Shown here in pieces: positions 1 through 9,280 of a DNA stretch of 64,000 nucleotides. Each line of letters starts with the position of its first letter. Within the stretch, counting starts at the first letter, position 1. The translations under genes and the position numbers were made by a program. The stretch is taken from positions 248,001-312,000 of the forward strand of contig DASRBN010000015.1 of assembly GCA_035653615.1 (NCBI GenBank). Direction: 5' to 3'. This DNA comes from Ktedonobacteraceae bacterium. Its GTDB lineage: Bacteria; Chloroflexota; Ktedonobacteria; Ktedonobacterales; Ktedonobacteraceae. The notes below the pieces were generated by a model, which was not told the DNA's origin, did not search any database, and saw nothing but the letters and a program-made list of their open reading frames with translations.

Positions 1-561
1 CTCGATCGGCACTTCCTTTCGCCCGGCCAGCCGGTGCGAGGGAGCGGCAACCAGCACCAGTTCATTGAATGCGAAAGGCTCAATCTCAACGGGAAGGTCG
101 GCAGGCACAGTCCCCATAACGGCGATATCCACACGGTTACTCATGAGCGCCTCAACGAGTGAGGCACGGTTCAGGACCTCCAGGGATATTTCGACTTGCG
201 GGTAAATCTGGCGGAACTTTCCCAGCAAACCCGGTATAACATACGAACCAACCGTTGTATCGGCCCCCACACTTAAACGGCCATAGTAAGGGCTGCGCAG
301 CGCCTCGATAATCTCCAGCGTCTCGTCAATCACGGCAAATATTTTCTGGCTATAGAGATAGAGTTCTTCCCCGGCCTGTGTAAGGTGAGTCTTGCGGCCA
401 ATCTGGTCGAATAGTTTGACGCCCAGGGTCTTTTCAAGGTGTCGAATCTGCGCGGAGACGGCGGGCTGGCTGAAATGCAGTTCCTCCGCTGCACGCACGA
501 AACTGCAATATTTCGCGACGACTTGAAAGGTTGCGAGTTGGTGTAGGTTCAGCGTATGCAT
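1..561 (-). CDS. LysR-family transcriptional regulator (partial, C-terminus outside window)
   Basis: The first 187 residues of a LysR-type regulator are visible; the rest lies beyond base 1. The N-terminus holds the winged helix-turn-helix (about residues 4-62): HQLATFQVVAKYCSFVRAAE followed by a recognition helix with SQPAVSAQIRHLE. A linker helix and the start of the periplasmic-binding-protein-like effector domain (from about residue 92, GRLSVGADTTVGSYVIP) follow. The arrangement resembles the CbbR/CysB-like part of the family, but the effector cannot be read from a truncated domain. The ATG at 561 is chosen because the helix-turn-helix starts almost at once. No target gene is visible in the window. 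Family call is firm; the regulon is unknown. Confidence 0.93.
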   Translation of the reverse strand, partial: MHTLNLHQLATFQVVAKYCSFVRAAEELHFSQPAVSAQIRHLEKTLGVKLFDQIGRKTHLTQAGEELYLYSQKIFAVIDETLEIIEALRSPYYGRLSVGADTTVGSYVIPGLLGKFRQIYPQVEISLEVLNRASLVEALMSNRVDIAVMGTVPADLPVEIEPFAFNELVLVAAPSHRLAGRKEVPIE

Positions 562-648
562 AGTTTCAATCCCGGCCAGGAAGTCGTGAAAAGATCCGGT
601 TCCCGCCGCTTCTCTGTAGGGAGAGTATAGCGGCCAAACCCGATCATG

Positions 649-1098
649 TCAAGAGCAAATGCACCAGGCAAAAAGCCCCCTATGAAGAACGAGGCAGCCC
701 AGGTATATATAGTATCTTAGCTGAATATGTGACACTCCGCTCCCGTTGGATAAGCGCAGCGAGCCCTCTTTGAGGCTCATGGCCGACCGTTTGTACTCAA
801 TCCTGAAGTACCATTTGCGTTTGTGAGGGGGGTTGACAGTCGGATCACCGGCCTGTTTGCGTACTCTCCACGCTTTGAGCGAGGCAAAGAAGGCTTGCAC
901 ACAGGTATCAGAGGTATGGGCATGCAGCTTCCTGGAAGTGAAGAGGCGCATCAGGTGTTTGGGTTTGAGCCATATCCCCTTGTGTCGCACGGTACGCCAG
1001 AAGAAGACCACCGTTTGCGAGTAAAGGCGCCCACATTCTCGCGCCAGGTCATCAAGCTGCTCGGTCTGGCCAATGGTCACCCGTCGTACTTGATACAT
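649..1098 (-). pseudogene. TnpB/OrfB-type transposase fragment (N-terminal part only)
   Basis: From the ATG at 1098 the frame gives about 110 residues typical of the N-terminal region of IS200/IS605-type TnpB proteins: MYQVRRVTIGQTEQL, a helical segment ending SQTVVFFWRTVRHKGIWLK, and the basic stretch PPHKRKWYFRIEYK. It then runs into unrelated sequence and stops. The RuvC-like nuclease domain and zinc finger are missing, so it cannot be active. There is no TnpA partner and no intact IS end. A perfect 7-bp hairpin (AAGGGCT/AGCCCTT) at 1299-1314 may be a leftover end structure, but this is uncertain. Confidence 0.7.
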
Positions 1099-1498
1099 GA
1101 GCGCACTCCTTTCTGAGCGTCGATGTCCATCTCGCATGGTTTGCTGACTGCTAGTGCTTGCTGTTGAAGCGAAGTGGTTTCTTGTCCACAGCGAGGGCAA
1201 CTGCTTCAAAGCCAGAAACGCTTTGCGCAAGGTGAAGGACATGACGCCCTTCTGTTCCTTTTCATAGTCTTTGTATACCAGATACGTGACCAGGATGCAA
1301 GGGCTAAAGCCCTTTACTGTCAATTGTTTCCTCTGCTGATTCCTCAGCAGTCAGTAGGGATGCTTCTCCTTCGTTCCTCAGAGCTAAAGACCCGGCATGA
1401 CATGTTCTTTGCCCTCCAATCGATGCAGCATTCCTTGCAATTCGTCTTTGCCATGTTGTACGATAATGTCGCGCGATACTCCACAACAAGGACGAGCC
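1099..1498. other. Intergenic spacer without recognisable gene
   Basis: About 400 bases between the transposase fragment and the kinase-like gene. I see no convincing coding frame. It contains the 1299-1314 hairpin and, near 1362-1410, a decayed sequence reminiscent of the dispersed repeats found elsewhere in the window (CTCAGAGCTAAAGACCCGGC). Confidence 0.5.
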
Positions 1499-2284
1499 AT
1501 GTCATACCTGTTTAAAGGACGAGGGAAAGAGAAAGACCAGCGTTTTTCTCAGAGGCAAAAGGATTCAAGTGCCACTCAATTCTTGCCCGAAACAAGTTGG
1601 GCCGATGAATCTTTGCCATCTGGAATACCGCCGGAGGGGCGTCTAGTTGTGACGATTTCCCGCCAGTTTGGCAGCGGCGGGGCAGAGATCGGGCGCATCG
1701 TGGCTCGCGAGAGCGGACTCCAATACGTTGACCATGAGATCATCGACGAGGTGGCAAAACGGCTGGGTATCTCTTCAGAGAGCGCGGCCCGCCTCGATGA
1801 GCAAACTGCGGGATACGTCCGGCATATCCTCAATGCAGTCAATTCCAGCAATCCTTTCAATACAAACTACAGCAGGTTGTTCTCGACAACGCGGATTCCG
1901 GCACAGGTCAATGAACTGGCTTACCTGCGATTGACACAGCGAGTGATTCTAGAGTTGGCGACCGAGGGTAATGTCGTGATTGTAGGCCGCGGCTCACAGT
2001 TTTTATTGCATAGCTCACCCCGCACGCTGCATATCTATATTTTCGCGCCGTTCCCCTATCGCGTTGCCAATATTATGCAGCGCTTACAACTTGACCGAGC
2101 TCAGGCTACGCGCTTGATTGAGCGCCGCGATTATGAGCACGCTTCCTATCTCCGTCACTACTATGGTACCGATGGTCACCAGCCCGCGTTATATCACCTC
2201 CTCATCAATACGAGTCTTTTCCCTTTCGAACTCGCGGCCAGTTTCGTACAACAGGCGCTTCCGGTAGTGCAGGAGATGCGTTAA
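1499..2284 (+). CDS. Cytidylate kinase-like family protein
   Basis: A 261-residue protein of the cytidylate-kinase-like family (Cytidylate_kin2 type). The P-loop region is seen at about residues 47-70: VVTISRQFGSGGAEIGRIVA, where the SGG stretch replaces a classical GxxxxGK(S/T). It is followed by YVDHEIIDEVAKRLG, typical of the NMP-binding part. A second conserved block, VVIVGRGSQFLL, and an arginine-rich lid-like segment with ERRDYEHASYLRHYYG complete the family pattern. The ATG at 1499 is preferred over an upstream in-frame start because AAGGA lies about 8 bases upstream and the kinase fold begins after a short disordered tail. Members are found widely in Chloroflexota; the true substrate is not established. 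Confidence 0.8.
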   Translation: MSYLFKGRGKEKDQRFSQRQKDSSATQFLPETSWADESLPSGIPPEGRLVVTISRQFGSGGAEIGRIVARESGLQYVDHEIIDEVAKRLGISSESAARLDEQTAGYVRHILNAVNSSNPFNTNYSRLFSTTRIPAQVNELAYLRLTQRVILELATEGNVVIVGRGSQFLLHSSPRTLHIYIFAPFPYRVANIMQRLQLDRAQATRLIERRDYEHASYLRHYYGTDGHQPALYHLLINTSLFPFELAASFVQQALPVVQEMR

Positions 2285-2495
2285 ATTGTGCCTGATCCCA
2301 CGTCAGACCAGGTAATTTTATGTACTTGCGCAAAATACCATGGGTTATGTATACTGAATGCAGGGCACTGGCGTCCCCTGACCCCGGCGATCAACAATGG
2401 CGTTGATGGCCTCGGGTCGGCAAGAGCAGAGAGCTCCATCTCTTCCCTGGCCACAGCTACATGCTATTTCTTTCCAAAGCTTAACCAGAAATACA

Positions 2496-2524
2496 TTGAC
2501 AAACCGGGCGAAGCAGAATATACT
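2496..2524 (+). promoter_or_regulatory. Near-consensus sigma-70 promoter P1
   Basis: TTGACA at 2496-2501, a 17-base spacer, and TATACT at 2519-2524. Predicted transcription start is near 2531, about 377 bases ahead of the phosphoesterase start at 2908. No gene lies between. Confidence 0.6.
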
Positions 2525-2585
2525 CTTCCATAGAGCCGATTCCTGTCAATTGTGTTCTATATCTGATTCTTTAGTACATCTCTAC

Positions 2586-2613
2586 TTGACCTTTTCGGGT
2601 TTGGTGGTATACT
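2586..2613 (+). promoter_or_regulatory. Second promoter P2, same direction
   Basis: TTGACC at 2586-2591, a 16-base spacer, and TATACT at 2608-2613, 90 bases downstream of P1. It would give a leader of about 290 bases before the phosphoesterase gene. Confidence 0.45.
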
Positions 2614-2701
2614 TTTCCCGACGCCGAGGCAGCAGAAACCACACCCGTTCCCGAACCCGTTTGGGACTGAGATGATCTGATTTGGCGTTTGGTAGTAACA
2701 G

Positions 2702-2846
2702 GCGTAAGTGAGAATACAGGGGGATTGTTCCTCGCTTATGCAAGATTGCCGTATTATCCACTGCTTCCTGTTTGGGATCGAAAGAGATCGACTTGAAAAA
2801 AGTATGCTCCTGCCTGCCTATTCATGAAAAGGTAGGAGAATCCCCC
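2702..2846 (+). ncRNA. Structured 5' leader RNA candidate (two hairpins plus long-range pairing)
   Basis: Hairpin 1 pairs 2702-2712 with 2731-2741 (11 pairs, two G-U). Hairpin 2 pairs 2807-2815 with 2830-2838 (9 pairs, one G-U). The loop of hairpin 1 contains GGGGGATT (2719-2726), which is exactly complementary to AATCCCCC (2839-2846) placed directly after hairpin 2, so an eight-base loop-tail pseudoknot is possible. The element ends about 50 bases before the ribosome binding site of the phosphoesterase. It matches no riboswitch class I can name. It could also be a small RNA made from P1 or P2. The rest of 2285-2907 shows no gene. Confidence 0.4.
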
Positions 2847-2907
2847 AAAAACATTCTCAAGAGCTGCTAAATGCTAACTTCTACTGTTTGAAGAGAGGAA
2901 GAAGGAA

Positions 2908-4170
2908 TTGCGAAGATTTCGATTGCTCCTTATCCTTGTTGTGATTGTGCCCGCGGTACTCATCACCAAAACGCTTGCTCCACAAACACATGCCCGGGCA
3001 GATAATCCCATCCAGCACATCATTTTCATCGTCAAGGAAAACCACTCCTTCGATGATTATTTTGGCCTGTTTCCCGGCGCAAATGGGACAACCGTCGGAT
3101 ATGCTAAGATCAATGGGGTCACAACACAGATTCCATTGAACCCCGGCCTCGATAAATCTCCCAACTATATCCACGAGTGGAATCCCGCGCATATCGCCTA
3201 TGACAACGGTCTGATGGATGCGTTCAACATTGCGGCACATAACAAATGCAGTGCGCCACCCTATCTGTGCTACCAGGAAATGACGCAGGCGCAGATCCCG
3301 AACTACTGGTCCTATGCCCAGAACTTCGTTTTGAACGATAACACGTTCGCTCCGCTCATGGGTCCATCATTTCCCAATCACCAGTATACCGTCGCCGCCG
3401 GCTCTGGACCGGACCTCGACCATAGTGTGATTGACAACCCACATACACCGCCCTGGGGCTGCCTGGACCCTCCATCGGTGAGAGTCAAATTGTACGATGG
3501 AGAGCTTGTCTATCCCTGTTTTGACTACTCGAACCTGGCCGATGAGATGACCGCCGCGGGCATCTCCTGGAAGTATTATTCATCGTCGCAAACCATCTTC
3601 AACGCCCTGGAGGCCAACCAGAACGATTACCAGTTGCCCAATGCCAATGCTCGGCCCCAGGATTTCCTGAACGACTTGAAGAATAATACGCTGCCCAACT
3701 TTAGCTGGCTGGTCGCACCCGACGCTTTCGACGAGCATCCACCCAACTCGACATGCGTTGGCGAGAACTGGACGGTGCAGATGATGAACGCCCTCATGCA
3801 GTCTTCTGCCTGGAGCAGCACGGTCGTGTTCCTGACATGGGATGAGTATGGCGGGTTCTATGATCATGTGGCCCCGCCGCAAATGGATCAACTTGGTCTT
3901 GGCTTCCGCGTGCCATTTCTCATTATCAGCCCGTTTGCCTACGCCAATAATGATCCGAGTAATCCTCACATCGGCCATGATCTCTTCGACTTCTCGAGCG
4001 TCCTCAAGTTTGCCGAGGAGGTGTTCAATCTTCCGTCGCTGGGCCGGGACGACGTGAACGCGGGCGATCCCATGACGGAAATCGATACCTCGATGGTTCA
4101 CAACCAGCCATTGATACTCCAGCAGCGCAAATGCGGAAAATTCGATCCGGTCCCGATTACCGACGATTAG
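2908..4170 (+). CDS. Secreted phosphoesterase, phospholipase C/acid phosphatase family (paralog 1)
   Basis: A 420-residue exported protein of the PF04185-type phosphoesterase family (bacterial phospholipase C and AcpA-like acid phosphatases), which cleaves phosphoester bonds outside the membrane. Residues 1-30 form a signal peptide (two Arg, then a hydrophobic run, then THARA). The family metal-site start [18 protein letters not shown] follows at about residue 43. The conserved late block [16 protein letters not shown] lies near residue 310 and [10 protein letters not shown] near 334. The start is a TTG at 2908 with an excellent GAGGAAGAAGGA upstream; no ATG fits the signal peptide. The gene stands alone behind the long leader. 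Three further paralogs lie at 30851, 50871 and 55486; this copy is divergent from the last two. Substrate is unknown. Confidence 0.88.
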   Translation: MRRFRLLLILVVIVPAVLITKTLAPQTHARADNPIQHIIFIVKENHSFDDYFGLFPGANGTTVGYAKINGVTTQIPLNPGLDKSPNYIHEWNPAHIAYDNGLMDAFNIAAHNKCSAPPYLCYQEMTQAQIPNYWSYAQNFVLNDNTFAPLMGPSFPNHQYTVAAGSGPDLDHSVIDNPHTPPWGCLDPPSVRVKLYDGELVYPCFDYSNLADEMTAAGISWKYYSSSQTIFNALEANQNDYQLPNANARPQDFLNDLKNNTLPNFSWLVAPDAFDEHPPNSTCVGENWTVQMMNALMQSSAWSSTVVFLTWDEYGGFYDHVAPPQMDQLGLGFRVPFLIISPFAYANNDPSNPHIGHDLFDFSSVLKFAEEVFNLPSLGRDDVNAGDPMTEIDTSMVHNQPLILQQRKCGKFDPVPITDD

Positions 4171-4199
4171 CGAGCATCATAGGAATTCTGGCAAGGAGG

Positions 4200-4241
4200 T
4201 TTTCTGTAGGGACAGGGCCTGGTGCCTGTCCCTACAGAAAA
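4200..4241. repeat. 17-bp perfect inverted repeat between convergent genes
   Basis: 4200-4216 pairs with 4225-4241 around an 8-base loop; the arm contains CTGTAGGGACAGG. It lies between the convergent phosphoesterase and lipoprotein genes and could end transcripts from either side, though no clear T-tract follows on either strand. A related sequence (AGGACAGG...CTGTCCCTAC) occurs near 24042-24067, so this is one copy of a dispersed element. Confidence 0.65.
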
Positions 4242-4293
4242 TCTTCCCCTGGAACGATGAAGCATATCTCTGCCGCGATAATGTCATAGCACC

Positions 4294-5430
4294 TTAGCTA
4301 TTGGCGTAGCCGGTCAATTCTACATAGCCCTCGCCACTGACGGGTACGCCTGCGCTCTGTCCCTGAATACTCACGGCCCCTTCCCAATAACTATTGCCGG
4401 TTGATTGGTAGACGACAAGCTCCTGATCTTTCAATTCTGGAGTTAAAGTGAGCGTGGCTTGCAATTGTGGATCATCGATTTGCAGGCGCCAACCAGAGGG
4501 ATAATTCGCGCCTGTTACGGGACTTTTCCAGTGATTCAGCACACTGATCTTCAAGGCACTGGCCGGCAAAAGGTGATCTCTGGCGCTGGCATCGATAAAA
4601 CTGGCATAGGTCGAAAGAATGTTGCCCTGCGCGTCACGGATAACGTACAACTTCATTTCCGTACCATTTTTGAGCTGGATGCTGTACCAATCCCAGCCAC
4701 CACCACCTGACGGAAGGAAGTTGCCCCATTGATGATCCATCCACGCCAGACCCGTCACCTGCAAAGGCTGCCCGTGATCGATAAGCGTGCCGGAGACCGC
4801 CATGCGCGTGCGTGAATAGTAGTAAGAAAATCCACCCAATCCATAGGTAATCAGGCCATTGCCATTGTGCAGGACAGGCGGTTTGAGACCGCGCAGGTTG
4901 AACTGGATCGTGTAATTGTTTATAGAGGCGCTGAGATGGTCTAAACCGTTCAGACCGGTAATCGTCCAGTTGCCGACATGCTCCGAGATGCCGCCGGTAG
5001 ATGTGCCATTTGGAATGACGGCATTCGGCTCGGCCTGACTGCGTTGATCGTAGTGAAACTCTCCACGCGTGATGTCGCTGATCGCAAAGTGCGCTGCGTA
5101 TACGGGCGGCAGGTCGCTGCGCAATGCCTGGAAGATGACCAGTTCAAAGCCATAATGGTGTGCTGTACCAGCGGAAGTCACAGCATTGACATGGCCGGTA
5201 TAGTACCACCACTCCGTGAGGTCGCGGTGTGCCGCCTCATCCTGTGGAAAGCGGATAGGCGGTAGCGGTGCGGCTGTTGGTGTGGAATTTACAACCGGCA
5301 ATTGCGCGGACGTTGAAGGAATGCCAGGAAAGCTACACGCTGAGAGCAACAACACCAGCAGCGCACCTGTACTCATGATAGGAACGATATATTTTGTATG
5401 GGCCAGTTTACGCCAGAAATGCTGTATCAT
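4294..5430 (-). CDS. Lipocalin-like (AttH/CrtC-fold) lipoprotein
   Basis: A 378-residue lipoprotein. The N-terminus MIQHFWRKLAHTKYIVPIM leads into a hydrophobic stretch ending in the lipobox LLSAC, so it is probably anchored outside the membrane. The mature part fits the AttH/CrtC (hydroxyneurosporene-synthase-like, lipocalin-like) fold: an early RDLTEWWYYTGHV, then AHFAISDI, GFSYYYSRTRMAVSGTL, and the late signature WMDHQWGNF and WDWYSIQL. The ATG at 5430 is chosen because its four bases overlap the stop of the MMPL gene (ATGA), indicating translational coupling. The longer open frame upstream overlaps MMPL and lacks a signal peptide. The pairing suggests a lipid- or pigment-like ligand handled together with the exporter; that role is inferred. 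Confidence 0.82.
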   Translation of the reverse strand: MIQHFWRKLAHTKYIVPIMSTGALLVLLLSACSFPGIPSTSAQLPVVNSTPTAAPLPPIRFPQDEAAHRDLTEWWYYTGHVNAVTSAGTAHHYGFELVIFQALRSDLPPVYAAHFAISDITRGEFHYDQRSQAEPNAVIPNGTSTGGISEHVGNWTITGLNGLDHLSASINNYTIQFNLRGLKPPVLHNGNGLITYGLGGFSYYYSRTRMAVSGTLIDHGQPLQVTGLAWMDHQWGNFLPSGGGGWDWYSIQLKNGTEMKLYVIRDAQGNILSTYASFIDASARDHLLPASALKISVLNHWKSPVTGANYPSGWRLQIDDPQLQATLTLTPELKDQELVVYQSTGNSYWEGAVSIQGQSAGVPVSGEGYVELTGYANS

Positions 5431-7787
5431 CGCCTGCCGCCTCCTATTCCGGTATCGCTCAATGTTTCGCTCGTGTTTTGGTGCGGCTCCTGACCTTCGT
5501 TCAACCGGCCATAACTCTCGGCAAGCGCAGGAGGATGGCGCTGCACTCCTACAAGTGGAAGCCACCAGTTCAGATTGCCGAGCAGCCGCATGGTGGCAGG
5601 AACGAGCAATCCTCGCACCAACGTTGCATCGAGCGCGACCGCGAGCGCCATGCCCAGGCCGAGCGCCTTGACCAGAATCATATCGGCAGAGGCGAAACAG
5701 GCGCTGACCACAATCACGATGACGGCGGCGCTCGTGATAATGCCACCGCTGCGCTGCAAACCAAGTGCCACGGCACGCGTATTATCGCCGGTCTGCCAGA
5801 ATGCCTCCTGGATGCGCGAGAGCAGGAAGACCTCGTAGTCCATCGAAAGCCCGAAAAGCGAGCAGAACAGGAGAATGGGGCTTGAGGCCTCGACAAACCC
5901 AAGCGGTGTGAAGCCTAACACCTGGTGCAAGAAGCCATCCTGAAAGATGAGTACCAGCGCCCCATAGCTCGCCAGAATAGACAGCGTGTTCATCAGAATG
6001 GCCTTCAATGGCAACACCACTGAACGGAAGAAGAGCAACAACACGATATAGGTGACAATCGCGACGATCAGCACAGCTTTAGGGAAGTCGGTATAGAGTG
6101 AGGTAACATAGTCGATATTACCGGCAGTTCCTCCATCCACCAGCACAGTGATTCCTCCGCCGGGGTTCGTGTTACGAATCGTCTGTACCAGCTCTTCCGA
6201 CCGTTGATCGAGCATATCATACTTGCTGATGACCTGGATCATGGTCGTATTGCCCGCGACCGATGACTTGAGCAGGGCTGACAGGTAGGGATCAGTTATC
6301 AACTGTGGATGGGTATAAACCAGTTCATATTGATCGAGCGTGTAGCGCGGGTCGGCGCTGACGATGCTATCCACACGCGCAACGCGCGGATCGGCCTCAA
6401 TTCGCAGCACATACAGGTAAAGTTTGCGGATGTTATCGGGGGTTAATACGTCGCCTCTGGTTTGCACGGCCAGTAAGATAGGCGTTGTTTCGTTGGCATT
6501 GAAGCGCGTGGCCAGCAGGTCATATGCCGCTCGCGACGGGACGCTGGCCGGCAAGATTGACGCGTCGGGCGCGGAGAAACGCACCCCCAGGAATGGCGTT
6601 CCGAGCGCGATCAAAAAGAGCAGCACCGGCACCAGGATACGCACGGGATAGCGCATCACAAGGCTGGAGAGCCGGTACCAGAAACCAGAATGTGGTTCTA
6701 TCTTGCTGTTTTGTGTTGCTATATCATGCGGCGCAATAGAACGAACACCGGTGCGTTTCCGCGGCCAGGGAATGCGCACGGGAAAAGCATTGATTCTTGT
6801 GCCGGTGATGGCAAGTACGGCGGGCAGCAGTGTGATGGCCGCGAGCACAGCCATCAATACGACGAGGACGCCGCCTATACCGACCGAACGCAGCATGTTG
6901 ATGCGGAAGAATATGAGGCCAGCCAGGCCGATTGAGACGGTAAAGCCAGAAAAGGTAACGGCTCGCCCGGCAGTGGCAACAGTAATCGCCACCGCCTCCT
7001 CAACACTGCGTCCATGCGAGAGTTCTTCCCGGAAGCGACTGACCATGAACAGCGAGTAGTCTACGCCCAGTCCAAGACCGAAAAGGGTTGTAATATTCAG
7101 TACGAAGATGGAGAGAGGCGTTATGTGCCCCAGACCAAAGATGAGCGCAAGTGAGACGACGACCGCTCCCCCACCGACAAGCGCCGGAAGTATAGCGGCA
7201 ACCACCGAACGGAAGACGAGCAGTAAGGCTATGATGGCAAAAGGAAACGCTAATAGTTCCGCGCGCCGCAAGTCGTTTTCGCTGACGGTCTGGATATCTT
7301 CATAAAAGACCGGGCCACCACCGACAGTTGTGTGCAGGTCGGGAACGGATTGCAGGCGATGCTCTAACTGGGGCAAGAGCTTCGGAGCGCTATCCGGATC
7401 GGATTTGAGCATTACATTGGCATAGGCCGCGTGTTGATCTAGCGAAACCTGGCGCGGATTGTCGGTATAGTTGATGACGCCCGAGACCTCCGACCAGTTG
7501 CGTAGCCCGGCCAGCGCCTCCTGTGATTCTTGCAGAAATTGCGGGCTATAGGCAGTATAACGCTGGCTGGTAAAGATGACCTGGACAATATTGAGATTGA
7601 GATGCAGCTTTGCGGTCAGGAGATCAACAGCGCGTTCCGATTGAACATCAGGACTGGTAAAACCGCCGGATTGCAGCACCGAACTGGCTTGCGGCGCGAA
7701 TGGTAATCCAGCCACGATAGCGACCATCCAGAAGCCCACGATCAACCAGCGATAGCGGGTAGCAAACTTGCCCAGATGGTAGAACAT
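5427..7787 (-). CDS. MMPL-family RND transporter
   Basis: A 786-residue inner-membrane transporter of the MmpL/RND type. A first TM helix (YRWLIVGFWMVAIVAG) is followed by a large extracytoplasmic loop, then a five-helix block with FGLGLGVDYSLFMVSRFREE. The whole pattern repeats in the second half, with LFGLSMDYEVFLLSRIQEAF and a second loop between. About 12 TM segments are expected. Such proteins export lipids and other hydrophobic compounds using the proton gradient. The start at ATG 7787 has AAAGG upstream; the longer reading frame runs into a palindromic repeat and is not coding. It forms a coupled pair with the downstream lipocalin-like lipoprotein. Confidence 0.92.
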   Translation of the reverse strand: MFYHLGKFATRYRWLIVGFWMVAIVAGLPFAPQASSVLQSGGFTSPDVQSERAVDLLTAKLHLNLNIVQVIFTSQRYTAYSPQFLQESQEALAGLRNWSEVSGVINYTDNPRQVSLDQHAAYANVMLKSDPDSAPKLLPQLEHRLQSVPDLHTTVGGGPVFYEDIQTVSENDLRRAELLAFPFAIIALLLVFRSVVAAILPALVGGGAVVVSLALIFGLGHITPLSIFVLNITTLFGLGLGVDYSLFMVSRFREELSHGRSVEEAVAITVATAGRAVTFSGFTVSIGLAGLIFFRINMLRSVGIGGVLVVLMAVLAAITLLPAVLAITGTRINAFPVRIPWPRKRTGVRSIAPHDIATQNSKIEPHSGFWYRLSSLVMRYPVRILVPVLLFLIALGTPFLGVRFSAPDASILPASVPSRAAYDLLATRFNANETTPILLAVQTRGDVLTPDNIRKLYLYVLRIEADPRVARVDSIVSADPRYTLDQYELVYTHPQLITDPYLSALLKSSVAGNTTMIQVISKYDMLDQRSEELVQTIRNTNPGGGITVLVDGGTAGNIDYVTSLYTDFPKAVLIVAIVTYIVLLLFFRSVVLPLKAILMNTLSILASYGALVLIFQDGFLHQVLGFTPLGFVEASSPILLFCSLFGLSMDYEVFLLSRIQEAFWQTGDNTRAVALGLQRSGGIITSAAVIVIVVSACFASADMILVKALGLGMALAVALDATLVRGLLVPATMRLLGNLNWWLPLVGVQRHPPALAESYGRLNEGQEPHQNTSETLSDTGIGGGRR

Positions 7788-7810
7788 AACCGGCCTTTCT
7801 ATAGAAGCCT

Positions 7811-7897
7811 GGCAGAGATGCTTCGCTGCGCTCAGAATGGCAGGATGCATGGCCACCATGCATCCTGCCATTCTGAGCGCAGCGAAGCATCTCTGCC
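7811..7897. repeat. 42-bp perfect inverted repeat (dispersed CTTCGCTGCGCTCAG family)
   Basis: 7811-7852 is perfectly complementary to 7856-7897 around a 3-base loop. The core CTTCGCTGCGCTCAGAAT recurs in both orientations at 14911, 14952, 29791, 35432 and 35467. Two copies placed head to head create the long hairpin. It lies upstream of the MMPL gene start. Most of 7788-8091 is this repeat plus the terminator of the WD40 gene. Confidence 0.9.
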
Positions 7898-7975
7898 GCT
7901 AGCAAAACAAAGGAATATGCATATACAAGACGCATGCTCTTTTGCTGAGGGGTAAACTCGTTGCTCAAGGCGAGT

Positions 7976-8008
7976 AAAAAAGTTGGAGCAACGTTTTCCC
8001 GTTGCTCC
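7976..8008 (-). terminator. Rho-independent terminator of the WD40 lipoprotein gene
   Basis: On the minus strand GGAGCAACG and CGTTGCTCC form a 9-bp stem (8008-8000 with 7993-7985) around a 6-base loop, followed after three bases by six T. It lies about 85 bases downstream of the stop at 8092. Confidence 0.85.
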
Positions 8009-8091
8009 CTATAGTCTAGCAGATTCCTTGCTCTTTTCAAGCCCTCTGCTTCCACTAATTCCTATATGCTTGTAAGCCGCTACAACAGGGT

Positions 8092-9117
8092 TTATCCCAG
8101 TTTCGCGACTCGCTCTTTCATATCTATGCCTCCGGTGACAACATACATCCCATCCGGCGAGAGATCCATCGTCTCCACATCACCGGAAGGATCGGTATAG
8201 GTAGAGATCTTGCTACCGGTACCGGCATCAAAGAGCTGCACCGTTCCATCAAAGCCTGCCGCGACAATACGCTTGCCATCGGACAACCATTTCACTGCCG
8301 AGATTCCTTCTGCAAAACCCTTATACACTACCCCCAATTTGCCCGTCGTGGCATCAAAGACCTGGATCAGTCCTGTATTAGTACCGTAGACGATCTGCTT
8401 CCCATCAGGTGACCAGGCGATGGCATTCGGATTCACCTGGGTCTGGTCGCTAGATTGACCTACAGTAAAAAGAAGGCTGGCTGAGGTGGCATTCCACACC
8501 GTTACAGTACCATCAGTATGGCCCGCGGCGATCTGCTTGCTATCTGGAGACCAGGCCAAAGCGTTTACCCCAGCTTTAGGATTTATAGTCTGGGAGGTCT
8601 TTCCGGTTGTCGCATCCCAGATCTGAATGGTATCCGCGCCAGAGGCAATCAACTTGCCATCAGGCGACCAGGCAACGGCGCCAACAGAGGAATCCGGGCT
8701 GTGAAAGGTAAGAACGTTGCTTCCAGTAGTGGCATCCCAGACCTGTACCGTGCCATCAGAACTTCCCGAAGCAATTCTTTTGCTATCAGGCGACCACGCG
8801 ATAGCGTTCACTTCGTCGGAATGACCCGTAAAGGTATAGAGAGCCTTACCGGTGACAGCATCCCATACGCGCACGGTCTTGTCTTTGCTGGAGGATGCAA
8901 TCAATTTCCCATTCGGCGACCAGGCCACATCAGTTATATCATCGCTATGACCGGACACAGTATAAGGCGTGATATTCGCCAGAGTGGGACTTGGGGTTGC
9001 TGCTGGTGTCGTCACAGATGTCGGACTGCCGCCAGTTGTGCTGCAGGCAGCTAAAAACAAAAACAGAAAGCCGGTAATAAGGGTAAGAAAAAAAGGGCGG
9101 TGTAAAGATTTCCACAT
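8092..9117 (-). CDS. WD40-repeat lipoprotein
   Basis: A 341-residue lipoprotein. The signal sequence has the hydrophobic run LTLITGFLFLFLAAC with the lipobox LAAC, followed by a Ser/Thr/Pro-rich linker to about residue 48. The rest is a seven-bladed WD40 propeller. Successive blades carry AWSPNGKLIASSSKDKTVRV, then further WD-type ends VQVWDA, IQIWDA, VTVWNA, IQVFDA and VQLFDA, with a short seventh blade at the C-terminus. The start has GGAGG about 10 bases upstream. A strong terminator follows. It is transcribed alone. Such extracellular propellers usually act as binding scaffolds; no partner is visible. Confidence 0.9.
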   Translation of the reverse strand: MWKSLHRPFFLTLITGFLFLFLAACSTTGGSPTSVTTPAATPSPTLANITPYTVSGHSDDITDVAWSPNGKLIASSSKDKTVRVWDAVTGKALYTFTGHSDEVNAIAWSPDSKRIASGSSDGTVQVWDATTGSNVLTFHSPDSSVGAVAWSPDGKLIASGADTIQIWDATTGKTSQTINPKAGVNALAWSPDSKQIAAGHTDGTVTVWNATSASLLFTVGQSSDQTQVNPNAIAWSPDGKQIVYGTNTGLIQVFDATTGKLGVVYKGFAEGISAVKWLSDGKRIVAAGFDGTVQLFDAGTGSKISTYTDPSGDVETMDLSPDGMYVVTGGIDMKERVAKLG

Positions 9118-9280
9118 ACTTGCTTGTACCTCCTCAAGCGCTGATTTTGTACCACTCGACTGATATGCGCCATTGTTGTATCATGAGACTATCCCGTCTA
9201 TTGCTCAGTACGTCCCAATTGATACTGGTTAATATTCGTCCAGTAAACGTCGAGAGTGGGATTTTTTAGAAGAGGTGTTT

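Noticed and set aside
2288-2675. Two short plus-strand frames in the spacer ahead of the phosphoesterase
   Set aside because: No ribosome binding site and no family resemblance; the region carries promoters and RNA structure instead.
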